Of a DNA stretch of 64,000 nt, positions 31,328 through 41,741 are shown in pieces. The position numbers and the translations under genes are program-made. The stretch is from Microcyclospora pomicola (lineage: Eukaryota; Ascomycota; Dothideomycetes; Capnodiales), in NCBI GenBank assembly GCA_002786065.1, contig NHNY01000002.1, positions 186,001 through 250,000 on the forward strand, written 5' to 3'. Under the pieces are notes generated by a model that was given only the letters and a program-made list of their open reading frames with translations, ran no database searches and had not been told where the DNA came from. Within the stretch, counting starts at the first letter, position 1. Each line of letters starts with the position of its first letter.

Positions 31328-32713
31328 TCATCGCTTCTTCGAGTTCACGTTCCTGCCCGCTCCGACCTTGATCCTTCCCCCGGCACGACCCCGATCGCCT
31401 GTCAAGATGCCTGGAAGATAGTCCTCGTCCATCAGACTGCGCTCCTTGGTCCGCTTCTCCACCGTCGCTGCGCGCTGATACTCCTTCTGGTCCTCGGCGA
31501 GGATCAGCTCTGTGCCCCAGCCCGATTTCCCACCACCGTGATACCGCCGTCCGTTGGTGCTCCCGTGCACCGGCTTGGGCACACTATACCTATCCCCTCG
31601 CGTGTTCCACTGCATGTTGCGCTTGAGGTGCAGCTTGAACTCGCCGCTCGCGCTCGTCGAGCACGACACGCGCGTCAGCGTCGCCTGCCCGCAGCGCGGA
31701 CAAAACTGCTTCGTCATGTCCTTACAAACGCTGAAGCAGGCGTGGCAGCGTAGCACGAAGGTCTTGAGGTGCTTGACGCGCGTCAGTGACGGCGAAAGGA
31801 GGTTGAGGTTGATTTGCAGGATGACGTTTTGCATGGCGAAATCGCTGGTGAGGACGGCGACCTGCATGGTCTTGGGTTCGCTGGCGGATGTTGTGGCGGA
31901 CGAGGCACCGGTCTCAAGGGCTTGCTTCTTCTTGAGGTTGGATGGGGTGATCCACCCTCCGCCGTCCGAGTCGGAGTCGTCTGAAGATAGCGCATCGGAG
32001 GAGTTGCGAGCAGAGTCTACCTTATCACCTTCCACTGTGGTCCCTGCCTGGTCTAGTGATGTGTCCGCGAGGTTATTGCTAAGCGCATTCACTTCGTTGC
32101 CCTGCTCTGGATTTGCGAGAGGAGTTACGCCACCCTCGATTGGGAGAGGCGCTTGAGTCTGGTCGTGCTCCAAGGGCAAAGATTCTGAGGTTGCTCCCAT
32201 ATTTGGCGATGGCGGAGTCTCTTCCTCTCCTGGAATTGTGCTTCTCCCTACGATCTCGTCATTCTGCTTTTCTGCTTCCTGTGGCGTTTCACTGCTTCCA
32301 TCCCCTTGCACCTTATTTGGAAACGCACCATTGACTCGTTTCTGGCCAGGTGCTTTGCGTAATCTCCAATCCCCTCCATTTCGCTCACACTCGATTTCAT
32401 ATGTGAGTGCCACAATTTGAATATCAGGTTTGCTGAGCACGGCCAGATCTCCCGTACGGCGTGCAAACTCCGTGACAAACTTGACGCTTTCCGGGCTGGG
32501 AGTCCTCAACGTCAGGAATGGTACTAATGTGGTTTGTACACGAGCTCGTGTGACTGCATCTTTGATTTCCGAGATGATAGCAGGCACGGTGACTAGTACT
32601 TCAGATTGTGCGAGCAATGTCGAGACGGACGGCTCGTTACGGATTACGGCACCAGTATCGAGGACTAAAGTGTGTACGGGCTTTGTGGTGGGTTCTTCAT
32701 TGACTGACGCCAT
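31328..32713 (-). CDS. NOB1: Nob1, 20S pre-rRNA D-site endonuclease
   Basis: Cuts the 3' end of 18S rRNA in late cytoplasmic pre-40S particles. From ATG 32713 the protein has 461 residues. The PIN nuclease domain occupies about residues 14-105 with the acidic residues in LVLDTGAVI (D19), ISEIKDA (E49), TGDLAVLSKPDIQIVAL (D89, D97), as expected for an active nuclease. A long acidic, low-complexity linker (about 125-310) follows. The zinc ribbon is RCHACFSVCK ... QFCPRCG (C323, C326, C338, C341), then the conserved GDRYSVPKP and GTELILAEDQKEY near the C-terminus and a basic tail. The frame is open 46 codons upstream of 32713, but the sequence starting MASVNEEPTT is where family similarity begins. 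Confidence 0.95.
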   Translation of the reverse strand: MASVNEEPTTKPVHTLVLDTGAVIRNEPSVSTLLAQSEVLVTVPAIISEIKDAVTRARVQTTLVPFLTLRTPSPESVKFVTEFARRTGDLAVLSKPDIQIVALTYEIECERNGGDWRLRKAPGQKRVNGAFPNKVQGDGSSETPQEAEKQNDEIVGRSTIPGEEETPPSPNMGATSESLPLEHDQTQAPLPIEGGVTPLANPEQGNEVNALSNNLADTSLDQAGTTVEGDKVDSARNSSDALSSDDSDSDGGGWITPSNLKKKQALETGASSATTSASEPKTMQVAVLTSDFAMQNVILQINLNLLSPSLTRVKHLKTFVLRCHACFSVCKDMTKQFCPRCGQATLTRVSCSTSASGEFKLHLKRNMQWNTRGDRYSVPKPVHGSTNGRRYHGGGKSGWGTELILAEDQKEYQRAATVEKRTKERSLMDEDYLPGILTGDRGRAGGRIKVGAGRNVNSKKR

Positions 32714-33163
32714 TTTTTGCTTCTGGTTTCCCAATGTGAGTGCCGATATGAAGACGCCGGGGAAGCAGAATAATTTTCTTATTGATTCTAGGTAGACTTC
32801 GGTACCTTTGGCGGGTAAGGCTGAGTTGTCAGAAGTCTTGGCGTTGATCATGCGCTAGAATCATAATTGGTGTTTCATTTATGGCGTCGTTGCAAGGCAA
32901 GGCGACACAGGGATCTTCACTTTACGTTCACATGGCATACCGTTCGATATGTATGATTGGCACATTGCCACGCAATTATTCCTCGGATCTCAACGCCTAC
33001 CGCAGACACCGGCTAGTGCGTAACATACCCAACGGCGTCAGCTTCCGCGTACGTACAGACTACTCGTGTTCGCAATGACCAAAACTGCCTCCGCCTTGGT
33101 GCAAACGAAATCATGGGCGACAAAGGAACGACCGTCTGGCTAGCCTCGATTGTCGTCTATTGC
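32714..33163. other. Intergenic, no gene seen
   Basis: NOB1 promoter side. No TATA box or other gene. Confidence 0.55.
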
Positions 33164-33421
33164 TTACGGACCGCTTTTGCCGAACGGAATGAGAAGATCC
33201 CATCCATCAATGCCGTGACCCTCGTTCGCCAACACGAATGAAGCCGGTTTTGCGCAGGCTGTGCCAATCAGCATACACTCCAAGATCAAGTCATCGCTCG
33301 GATGTGGATAGCACAGATCGCTCCTGGCGATCTCGTAAAGGCTCATGAAGTCGTGCTTGGTGCGACTGAAGCCAAGGCGGTGGGCAATCGAAGAAGCAAG
33401 GACACAATAGTCACAGCACGT
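33164..33421 (-). pseudogene. Coding-like fragment, family unknown
   Basis: A minus-strand frame open for about 85 codons to a stop at 33164 with convincing protein composition: DYCVLASSIAHRLGFSRTKH, then FMSLYEIARSDLCYP and FVLANEGHGIDGWDLLIPFG. It lacks an ATG or upstream exon I can define. It could be the last exon of a real spliced gene or a remnant. No domain is recognised. Confidence 0.35.
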
Positions 33422-33999
33422 TCAGTTGCTCGTCGACTGCATTCGGCGCGGATGAGAAGCGCTGAGATGACGCTAGCGTCAGCGAACTCATGTCGCATGG
33501 TCCTGATGTCGTGAGGTCCATGCTGTTCCTATCTCAGCCTCTCTCTGCATACCGCAACATGTCGCCGTGTTGCTTCACATGGTTCGTGGTTACGATCTCA
33601 TGCTTGAGACCATGGATAGTTGCAGCTCTAAGCCTGCAGCCGTGTGCTGGGAGGATTCTGTATATCTGTCTTCCGTGATGGTCGTCGCACGGCTTTGTCA
33701 CCTTCCCTGTCCGAGAAGTGATATCGGCAATGTCAGCCGTCCTCTTCAGATCGTCCATGATCAATTCAGACACTTGTAACCTCAGGCTCCGGCACTCAAG
33801 ACGCTTGTCTCATCATCAAAGAACGACCTGGACCTGGAGAAGGGGCGCGGTGATTGTCTGTACTTTGCTGATGAGACATGATGTTGAATGTAGTCTGCGT
33901 TGTAAGCAACCAGTTGTTTCGCTCAGCCGCTGATCGTTGAGTTTGTAAAGCACTCACCGCAGTCTTTTAAGCTGACACGAGCTGTTCAGATATGTCATC
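33422..33999. other. No feature seen
   Basis: About 580 nt between two coding-like fragments; only short frames on both strands. Confidence 0.45.
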
Positions 34000-34477
34000 T
34001 CGCAGGTTTCTGGTTTGCATGACGCCCGTGTCCCAGCACAAACTATTGAGCATCCTTCGTGTCGGCGACCATAGACACGTATGGCTCGCCCTGCAGCTCG
34101 TTGTCGTTCTACGTACTGCTCGGGACCGTATCCCCGGCATGTGTGATTGGTGACATTGGACCCATGTAAGTTGAGAATTGGGGCCGCCTCGGGCTGTGCT
34201 CGAGGTAAAAGGAAAGGAGCCCTTCATATATGATGCTGTGCCCAGACGTGTTTGGGAGCTCGTACGCTCAATCGTAAGATGCTCGGCGCCGCGACCAGAT
34301 CCGTTGCAGACCGGAGAACATTTCATTGGGGACACGACCTGGACTTGAAGCTGGCCGAAGGATTGAAACATCTCCGAGGATGAATGCTGCCAGCTGGGAA
34401 CAAGGCAACGAGGCGACGAGATCGACACATCCGCTTTCATCACGTTGAGGTCTTACGGCTCGAGACGACTCCGGCAC
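34000..34477 (-). pseudogene. Decayed coding segment, family unknown
   Basis: One minus-strand frame over about 480 nt keeps coding-like composition, interrupted by a few stops. Readable words include VPNEMFSGLQRIWSRRRA, YEGLLSFYLEHSPRRPQFST and LQGEPYVSMVADTKD. That a single phase stays sensible argues for a recently broken gene and against chance. No conserved domain could be named, so host-gene or element origin is undecided. Confidence 0.38.
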
Positions 34478-35482
34478 CCTTCAGAGGCAGGCACTGTTCC
34501 GCTGGCTTCAATATATTCTGCTCAAGCAGTGGCCCAAAAACAGGAACACAAGCAGTGAAGTTTTGCCATATTTTGCTTGTCGTTTTGTATTGAGGTCCAC
34601 CGCACAGCCGGACGAGCTCCTGCAGGTCTTGTTACTTTGGTGATAGCGCGGAATTGTGGATGCACATGATCGGAACCTTGTCCTGTCCGCGGAGTGGATC
34701 GGAAAAATGGAAGATCCCAACCCCAGACTGTCCGATCGAGCTTCGGACATCCTCTTATACCTCACACTCCTGGGCACCCTTTTTGAGCCGCATCACGTGC
34801 AGTTCAGAAGGACTAGCCACTACTTTCTCAGGCACGAATGCACGCAGGATGATTGCGGGAACGAAGGCGTTCGTGCTGTTCAACATCACTACCACCTCGC
34901 GAGATGGGTCTAGGAGAGAAGAGGAAGGCGTCGCAATGCAACGGCGTACCAGCATGGTCGTGGTCTCCGGCATGTCAGGCGGCTGTACGGACAGCTTCTT
35001 GATTATGCCATTGCCGGTCACTACTCGACTGCCATTGGCCCAGATGCGTTATCTTGGAGAGGTGTAGCCCGAACGCCTGGTTTTGCAGCAGATCTCGATA
35101 CCACGAACGTCTCCGCGCTCCGTTCGTGGCGTTCGACGGTCTCGCCGAAAAAGAAGCGCAGCCTTCTTTGCTATGGTATGGAAGCTCTGGCATGGACGTC
35201 TTGGAGGATAAGCGAGCAATGTTTCCTGGCGTTTAGCACACTTGTCCAACACTCGTCGCAGGCCCGCGATCAGCAGGTCTGGCACGCCAGCACGCTATGC
35301 AAGCTTGCTAACACGCATCGGATGTCGGCACAACTCACAGTCTCCGAGCGGAGGCTGCCCAAACCATACGGTTGGCCAATGTGTTCACCGGTTTTGTTGA
35401 CGTTCCAGGCTTTCGAGGTTCTAGGGTGGCGCATGGTGAGATGTTGATAAGGATGCCGGCAAGGAGCTCATGTATTTAGTCG
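34478..35482. other. Gene-poor, with weak minus-strand coding signal
   Basis: A minus-strand frame at 34755-35021 (ATG start, 88 codons, containing TTMLVRRCIATPSSSLLDPS) and an overlapping one at 34975-35193 have some protein-like composition, but they could not be joined by splicing and have no motif. Confidence 0.4.
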
Positions 35483-36442
35483 TTGCCGACCGCCCCCAAA
35501 GCTTTCAGGGACAAATGCTGGCATCTGTCGCAGTTCTATGACATTTTTGAGATTGATATGGCTACATCACCAGTCCTCCCACAGTTTTGGTTCTACATCG
35601 ATGAAATGGAGCCGGACCCCGACTACCAACAACGTTTTTCAAACGGCAGCTGGCAACCACCTCGTCCTCTGGGATCTAACAGAAAATCAGCCGTCAGGCG
35701 CTGGTACCTACACCAGAACGGTCGCACGAGACCAGTACTATCAACCCCACAGACAGTCCGGCTCGAGCCTTATGCCATATATTCCATGTATCATGAGGGT
35801 GGACGAATCTTGATCTATCCTTGGGATGCAACTTCGAACAAGGTTGGCGATGGGTCGGGTAATCCTTTGCAACTGCCCCGCCGTGCAGGCCAACGAGGCC
35901 TTGACAGACATGACTCGAGCGACTTCGACGACAGTGGTAGTGCCTCTGATCACGCTACAAGCGATTGGACCTTGCTAGGCTTTGCCCCAACATCTCGTCC
36001 CAGCACTGTTTTACTCGCAACTTTCCATGCTGGGCATAGCCGCCTCCCTCATCGGTCACCAGACCAGCGATGGGTCGATGAAGTCCTCCCTGATACACAT
36101 CGTGCGCATGTGCAGAGGGTACCGAGTCTACATGGCGGCATGACTGGGAAACTTCCCATCATTATTGCACTTATTGCATACTCAATGCATCCGAATAACG
36201 TCGATTTTGCTTTGCAAAATTGTATGAAGGAGCGCTACTACTGTCACAATCCCGATCCTCCCGGTGCAGGATGTCAGTGGAACGACCACAGCGTGCTCTT
36301 CATCACATTATGCTGACCATGTCTCAGGGATCGAAAAACGAGGTATGGTCGTCGGCGTATACTGCGAACACCAGAATTTTGATCGCCATCATCAAGAGCT
36401 CAAGGAATTTGAGGAGGGCATGTACGGGCCGTTCTTTAGATG
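35483..36442 (+). pseudogene. Decayed or intron-rich coding block, family unknown
   Basis: Several plus-strand pieces look coding but do not form one frame. One frame gives MATSPVLPQFWFYIDEMEPD near 35559; another gives HLVLWDLTENQPSGAGTYTR and further on a hydrophobic stretch LVPALFYSQLSMLGIAASLI. A last piece ends with HQNFDRHHQELKEFEEGMYG at 36442, preceded by an intron-like branch site and acceptor (TGCTGAC ... CTCAG). The hydrophobic-frame pieces are separated by a few stops. Either a gene with several introns that I cannot resolve, or a decaying gene. Confidence 0.35.
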
Positions 36443-37770
36443 AATGGAACTCTGACCATTGTGCGGTACTAAGTGGATGATGGGTGCGGTTTCATCAGGG
36501 CGTGGCCCGGGTTCTCACTTCTGGAAGTGGTTGGTGTCGTTCATGTCAGTGGTAGCTGCTACGAGGGGGATCCCTACGATCTGCCCGACCTGTATTCTTT
36601 TAGCTCGGCGGCGGTATCCTTCCCATAACACTGCCTTTGCCAGACAGTTCGCACCAGGTCATGTCAGTTGATGTGAAGTGAAGATAAAGTGCGTTACTAA
36701 GGCCGCAGCAAATCAGGTAAGGCTCGCGTAGCATTTAGTGTAACACAAGAGCGGATTGCGAACCATCTTGCCTCGTTTTCCTCAGCTGCTATTACTCGAT
36801 CCGGACATTGCACTTCTGCGCCGTCAGTTCCCATGTGCCTTACGCTTCGTTCTGATGTCCATGTGGTGGTGTTGTGAAACACGTCTTCGTCATGGTGTTC
36901 GACGCTTCATGAGAAAGCTGTGAAAGCGTTTACGCTTTTAAGCTGTCAGCATGCTAGCTCGTCCAATGCGGAATCGTTCGATGCACTGGTCCATCAAACA
37001 TGCGTGGAAGGCAAACCTTGTGCCTAAGAGATGCCAGGCTCTTGGCATAGCCAAGATAGATATCACCGTCTTCGGTGTTGTCCATCCAAGCAGTCCATTC
37101 GGTACCCCAGCACGACGCCAGCCGATGAAGATGATGACGGGATCCGATGATTCGGACTTTCGATCTCACCATTTGATTCACCCAGCCATCAAATCCTTGA
37201 TGTAAGACAGCTTGGCTGGTACAAGCTTCGACAAGAGAACAGCAGTTGCTTGTCCATCCGCGGGATCTGAACACGAATAGACTTCCATGCTGTGGCACGT
37301 CCTAACGTGTCTTACGGCACTTCACCTCTTCCCCGGGCCATGGCATAAACCTCCAACCCAAATACTTGATATGTTGTTCCGGATCCCTTTGGTATGGATT
37401 ACCAATCGTGAAGTGCGTGGCCTCATCAGCTCCTTGGTCCAGTATGCCCTGGCCTCTCCGCCAGGACGAGAACAGTCGAGGGATGTACTGCGGCTGTTCA
37501 ATGCAACGCAACGCAGGCTCCTGTATGGCATCACAATGTGAACACCTGGACGACGCAGTCTCTTCCGCATATCTCCTTATCTTCTGGCAGTTCCAGGCCA
37601 ATTTTCTGCTCCGTCAAATCTTTCATCTTCTGGCGGATCTTAGCCAACGATCTGCTGCTTCCGGGCCGCCTGACTTGGTGTCGACATGCTCTCCTCGCGG
37701 AACCGCCAGTGTGTCGAACATTGCGAGATGTCCCCCATCCCAGTCGGGGACCTCGAGGGATTGCCCCTCG
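36443..37770. other. Gene-poor, no gene called
   Basis: A minus-strand ATG frame (37302-37601, 99 codons) contains QEPALRCIEQPQYIPRLFSS and ends KYLGWRFMPWPGEEVKC. The composition is protein-like, but the opposite strand is open over the same stretch and no family is recognised, so it is not called. Confidence 0.45.
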
Positions 37771-37873
37771 GTCGCTGGCGAGACGTTGTGGTCGCTGGCT
37801 AGACGTTGTGGTCGCTGGCGAGATGGTGAAGTCGCTGGCAAGATGGTGAAGTCGCTGGCGAGATGGTGAAGTC
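37771..37873. repeat. 20-nt tandem repeat, five copies
   Basis: Five head-to-tail units: two of GTCGCTGGC[G/T]AGACGTTGTG, then three of GTCGCTGGC[G/A]AGATGGTGAA, followed by a partial GTC. The first two and last three units form two sub-types, which suggests stepwise expansion. The period of 20 is not a multiple of three, so it is unlikely to be coding. Confidence 0.95.
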
Positions 37874-38995
37874 TGCACACCCCTCTCTTTCCCACTCTCT
37901 CGTTGTGGAACATAGTATCGTCCAATCCTGTTCTCTCCAGTAGAAACAGTCCTCCCTTTTCATTCCATCAGAACACGATCGTCTTCCCCATCTCCTATCC
38001 TTCCTCTCCTGTCCTCCCTCTCCTGTCCTTCCTCTCCTGTCCTTCCTCTCCTATTCTCCCCCTCTTCTCAGTCTTCTTTAGTAACTCAAGTCTCACAACT
38101 AGACTGATCTCCCCATAATTTCCACCCACAGCCCACAGTCCAGTCACAGTCGCAAGTCCACAACACACCACGACACAGCACAGTCCCGTGCCCATCACCC
38201 TCACAAGACCAACAGCGCACGCAACACACATCCACACGTCCACGTCCACACAACAAGTAACGTCCCCCATCAGGCTGGCTACATGACGCTCCCGCACCCT
38301 CTTCCCCTCCGAAACTCAATCTCAATCTCATCCCCAGCCCCGGAAACACAAAGGGGGAGTGTGGGGAATGGGATAGGGTTTGTAGCTATGACGAGGCGGG
38401 TGCTTAGGAGAGCCTTTTCGGGGGTCGGCTGGCTGGGTGAAAGTGTAGCCTGTAGGTGGACTGGTGGACCGTGTGAGTGGGTGGGTGTGTGGGTGTGCCT
38501 GCTGCAGGGATATCTCGATACGGGACTCGAGGCGGGTCTTGGCGCGTGCGTTTTTCGTACTCGTTTAGGGGTACAGTACGCGTGGGTGTGTATGTGTGTG
38601 ATTATGGGGGGTGGAATGGGCGAGGTGATGAGCATAGTGAAGGAAAGTCAGGATGGGAGATGGAGTGGAGTGATCGAAGTGTTGCTACAGTGATCTGTCG
38701 GGATGGATGCTCAGTCACTGATCAGTGGGCGTCTATGTATGTACGTGTGCGAGCATCTTGCATCTCTCGGACACGAGGCATGGGATAAGGTGTTGCGGAT
38801 TGGGCAAGGCGTAAAAGATCTGGTTCAATTTACGGGGGAATAACGGTCTACATGCGTGATATGTACATCCGAAGCAGCGCCGGCTCTAGTTAGATCTGCC
38901 ATTATCCCACTCCGAGACAGACAGTCGGGTCCCACTATCATATCCCCCGTCAAAGATGACAATAGAAGACAAACCCACTCGACTCTCTCCAACAT
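37874..38995. other. Pyrimidine/CA-rich intergenic stretch
   Basis: Includes the 14-nt pyrimidine repeat and then a CA-rich run (about 38090-38270) that looks like an untranslated leader. The frame that follows (38283-38693, +, 136 codons) is matched by an equally open frame on the other strand and has no motif, so no gene is called. Confidence 0.5.
38003..38058. repeat. 14-nt pyrimidine tandem repeat, four copies
   Basis: Units CCTCTCCTGTCCT recur at 38003, 38017 and 38031 with a diverged fourth at 38045, inside a longer all-pyrimidine run. Long pyrimidine tracts are frequent in fungal promoters and leaders. Confidence 0.88.
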
Positions 38996-41176
38996 CTACT
39001 CGCGAAATTCCTTATCGACCTCCTCGAACGAGTTCAAGAAGCCGGCAAACGTGAGGACGCCGAGGCCGGGATCGAGCGAGCCCGTCGTCGCACGAATGGA
39101 GTGCATGCTCAGCTGCGGGATACCGGCATCGACAGCGCGGATACCAGTGGCAGAGCTGAGCATGGGACCCACGGTGCCGCCGCTGCGGGAGTCGTTACGG
39201 ATCTGGAAGACTTGGAGTTTGGCGTCGACCTTATCGGCGCAGCGCTGTAGGATGGCAGTCGAGACGCTGTCGGTGGTCATGTGGCCGTTGGAATCGGCCG
39301 AGACGACGACACCGACGTTGAGATGCGGCGCGTGGTTCTCGAGGTAGACGTTCAGGAAGTTGGGGTTGACGGCGTGGGTGACGTCGGACGAGACGAGGAA
39401 GGAGTTGGCGTAGGTGCGGCCGAACAGGTCGGGGGTACACTGGTTGTTGGACAACGAGCTGACGGCGCGCTCGATGGTGGAGGGCAGGAAGTTGCCGCGC
39501 GCGCCTTGGCGGAGGAGTGAACCGATCTCTTCATCGTCGAACAGACCTACGACCTTGATGATGGACGACTCTTCCGTGTGCGCAGGCTGGGTCTCGATCA
39601 AAGCTTGTAGCGCAGCCCACGAGCAGAGCTTGTCGTCGATGCGGCCGGCAAAGATGAACTCCTTCTCGAGCCCACCGACCGTGGCCGGCTGCACGTCAAA
39701 CAGTTCGAGTTCCCAATTGATGATGTTTTGGAACGTCTTGGAAGTCAGGCCAAGCTCCTTACCGATAGCTTTCACAAGCGCTGGAGGCTGCGTCTGCACG
39801 AAGCTGTCGACCGGTTTGGCACTTCCCAAGACAGACGGCATGCTGAACGGTTCGCATGTCTGACCAAAATCGGCATAGGGAGAATTATCCTCCAAGCCGA
39901 TGATGGGGACCATATTAGTCTCCAAGTTGAATGGTCCACCTGCGGGCGCACCAAAATGTGGTGCCAGTGTTGGGATCTTAGCAATAGGCCAGTCTAGCTT
40001 GACCAGCTTGGTCACCATCTTGTTACCCTCCTTCACGATGACTCTGCCACCAATGCCGAGATCGCGGTCCCACCAGGTCGGTCCCAGACCACCAGCGTAT
40101 GGGGCTACTCCAAGCTGGAGGTACCCTGCCTTGCTAGGCACCGCCGAGATGGGCTTCAGCTTGGCAGTCAACGCATCAACATGGCCAGCAAGAATGGCTG
40201 CACCGTTCCCAGGTTGGTAGGCGGCGCCGACCACAAAAGCGATCAAGGACGATCCATTGCGCTCAACGAAGTACTTTCCTGAAGGTCGGATCTTCCACGC
40301 ATCTCTCTCGCTCAACTCCTTGTACCCAGTCTCAAGCAGTTGCTTCTTCATCGCCGCAACGCAGTGAAACACGGTCGGGTTCTCCGTCAGGAACTCACAG
40401 AACGGCTTGCAGTATTTTGCCGCATTCTCGGCCGTGGCCATCTTGAGTGGGGCTGGCTTATTCGACCAGTCCATCTTATCGAACGAGTTAACGAGCCCTG
40501 ACCTGTCGTACGATGCATATTGTTCCGAAGCCGTCTTGATCTCGGCAGCTCTCTTACTACGTCCCGCATCGGCTGAACGGTCCCAAAGCTTTGCTTGCTC
40601 CCATGACGCAAGAGGCTGCACATCCTCCGCAGGGTTGAGCGGCCTCTTTGATTGGGCTGCACTCTGTCTCAAACCCATATCGTTTGAAGTATCGTAGATA
40701 GTGCTCTCAGGCCGCCTCTCTGAGGGCACCGTCTTATTCTGTAGCGTCTGCGCCAGAAGAGCATTCCGTTGCGCAGCGTCTTCAGCCTCCAATCTCTCCA
40801 TCATGAGATCAAACGATGCCCGAATCGGCCCACACGTCTGCGGCGCCGGTGGGTCGACAGCCGCGGGTACTGCTTGTGACGCCCTGCCTGACCCCGAGGC
40901 ACGCGCCACACGCACTCTCTCTTCAAATGCCTTGCGCTCCGCGACCGTGGCGCGCCCTGTGGCCAGGCGCGTCATGAGGTCTTTGGTGTACGAGTCGGTG
41001 CCGCCGAGCTGCATGAGTGGGACGGTTCGAGCGCCGAGATTGACGAGCTCGGGTGCGGGTCCGGGCTGGCGAGGCGGATCGTCATGTCGTTGAAGGCGGG
41101 AGTCGCGCGTGAGCTTGTCCATGTCGCTGTCATCCCAGAGACTCCATGGAGATGAGGCCGGCATGTTCTGGACCAT
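38996..41176 (-). CDS. M18 aspartyl/vacuolar aminopeptidase with long N-terminal extension
   Basis: Zinc aminopeptidase of family M18 (yeast Ape1/Ape4 relatives). From ATG 41176 the protein has 726 residues; the M18 domain starts only at about residue 248 (ENAAKYCKPFCEFLTENPTV, F-H). Metal and catalytic residues are intact: GHVDA (H332, D334), the GRIDDKLCSW aspartate, FDDEEIGS (two Glu), SSDVTHAVNP (Asp), and HSIRA (His) near the end. The known enzymes have about 490-515 residues, so roughly 240 extra residues precede the domain. These are hydrophilic, rich in Ala, Arg and Ser, and predicted helical (VAERKAFEERVRVARASG), with no signal peptide. An internal ATG at 40441 (residue 246, context AAGATGG) would yield a standard 481-residue enzyme. 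The extension frame is fully open, which argues that it is translated. Confidence 0.92.
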   Translation of the reverse strand: MVQNMPASSPWSLWDDSDMDKLTRDSRLQRHDDPPRQPGPAPELVNLGARTVPLMQLGGTDSYTKDLMTRLATGRATVAERKAFEERVRVARASGSGRASQAVPAAVDPPAPQTCGPIRASFDLMMERLEAEDAAQRNALLAQTLQNKTVPSERRPESTIYDTSNDMGLRQSAAQSKRPLNPAEDVQPLASWEQAKLWDRSADAGRSKRAAEIKTASEQYASYDRSGLVNSFDKMDWSNKPAPLKMATAENAAKYCKPFCEFLTENPTVFHCVAAMKKQLLETGYKELSERDAWKIRPSGKYFVERNGSSLIAFVVGAAYQPGNGAAILAGHVDALTAKLKPISAVPSKAGYLQLGVAPYAGGLGPTWWDRDLGIGGRVIVKEGNKMVTKLVKLDWPIAKIPTLAPHFGAPAGGPFNLETNMVPIIGLEDNSPYADFGQTCEPFSMPSVLGSAKPVDSFVQTQPPALVKAIGKELGLTSKTFQNIINWELELFDVQPATVGGLEKEFIFAGRIDDKLCSWAALQALIETQPAHTEESSIIKVVGLFDDEEIGSLLRQGARGNFLPSTIERAVSSLSNNQCTPDLFGRTYANSFLVSSDVTHAVNPNFLNVYLENHAPHLNVGVVVSADSNGHMTTDSVSTAILQRCADKVDAKLQVFQIRNDSRSGGTVGPMLSSATGIRAVDAGIPQLSMHSIRATTGSLDPGLGVLTFAGFLNSFEEVDKEFRE

Positions 41177-41741
41177 GGTGGGAAGCACGGTCCGTGGTAT
41201 GGGTGGATCGGTGCGATATGTTGAACAGGAGGAGGGACGGGGCGAGTAGCTGAGGTCGAGAGCTATATGTAGTAGAAGGTGAATGCTTTCGCGCGGTGCA
41301 GTTGTAGGGATGTTACGTATTGTTTGATCGAAGCTGTGCAGGGTGGAAGCTGCAGTGAGCTGTGCTGGAGTCACATGCGGTGGTAGCTTGGTAGCGTATC
41401 AGGCACGGCGATAAGCGCCTAAGCCGTGCAGTATGTTTGGCGTGCGGCGTCACGTCACCATTCTATCCTCATGTGCGTGGAAGGTCTAGCCGCGGTCGAC
41501 CTAAGTGTCGATGCAAGACTAAGGTATATGGATACAACATCAGATATTGACTGAGTTCAGTTCCCTGTGTCATCTTCGTATTAAGGGACCGTGACGAACG
41601 TAAAATGCACAGATCGAACCATTTTACATGTCCAGGCGGTGTGCGTGATGTGGACCGCTTGGCACAGAGGACGTGACAGAATGCAATGCACATCTCATGT
41701 GATTCCGAAACGAAGCTCGATGCGACTCGAGGTGCTGACTT
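41177..41741. other. Intergenic, no gene seen
   Basis: Upstream of the M18 gene and downstream of the ACT-domain gene. The minus-strand frame runs on upstream of 41176 without an ATG. No clear TATA box. Confidence 0.6.

Noticed and set aside
38283-38693. Plus-strand frame of 136 codons after a CA-rich leader-like run
   Set aside because: The leader is suggestive, but the minus strand is open over almost the same interval and the peptide has no recognisable feature.
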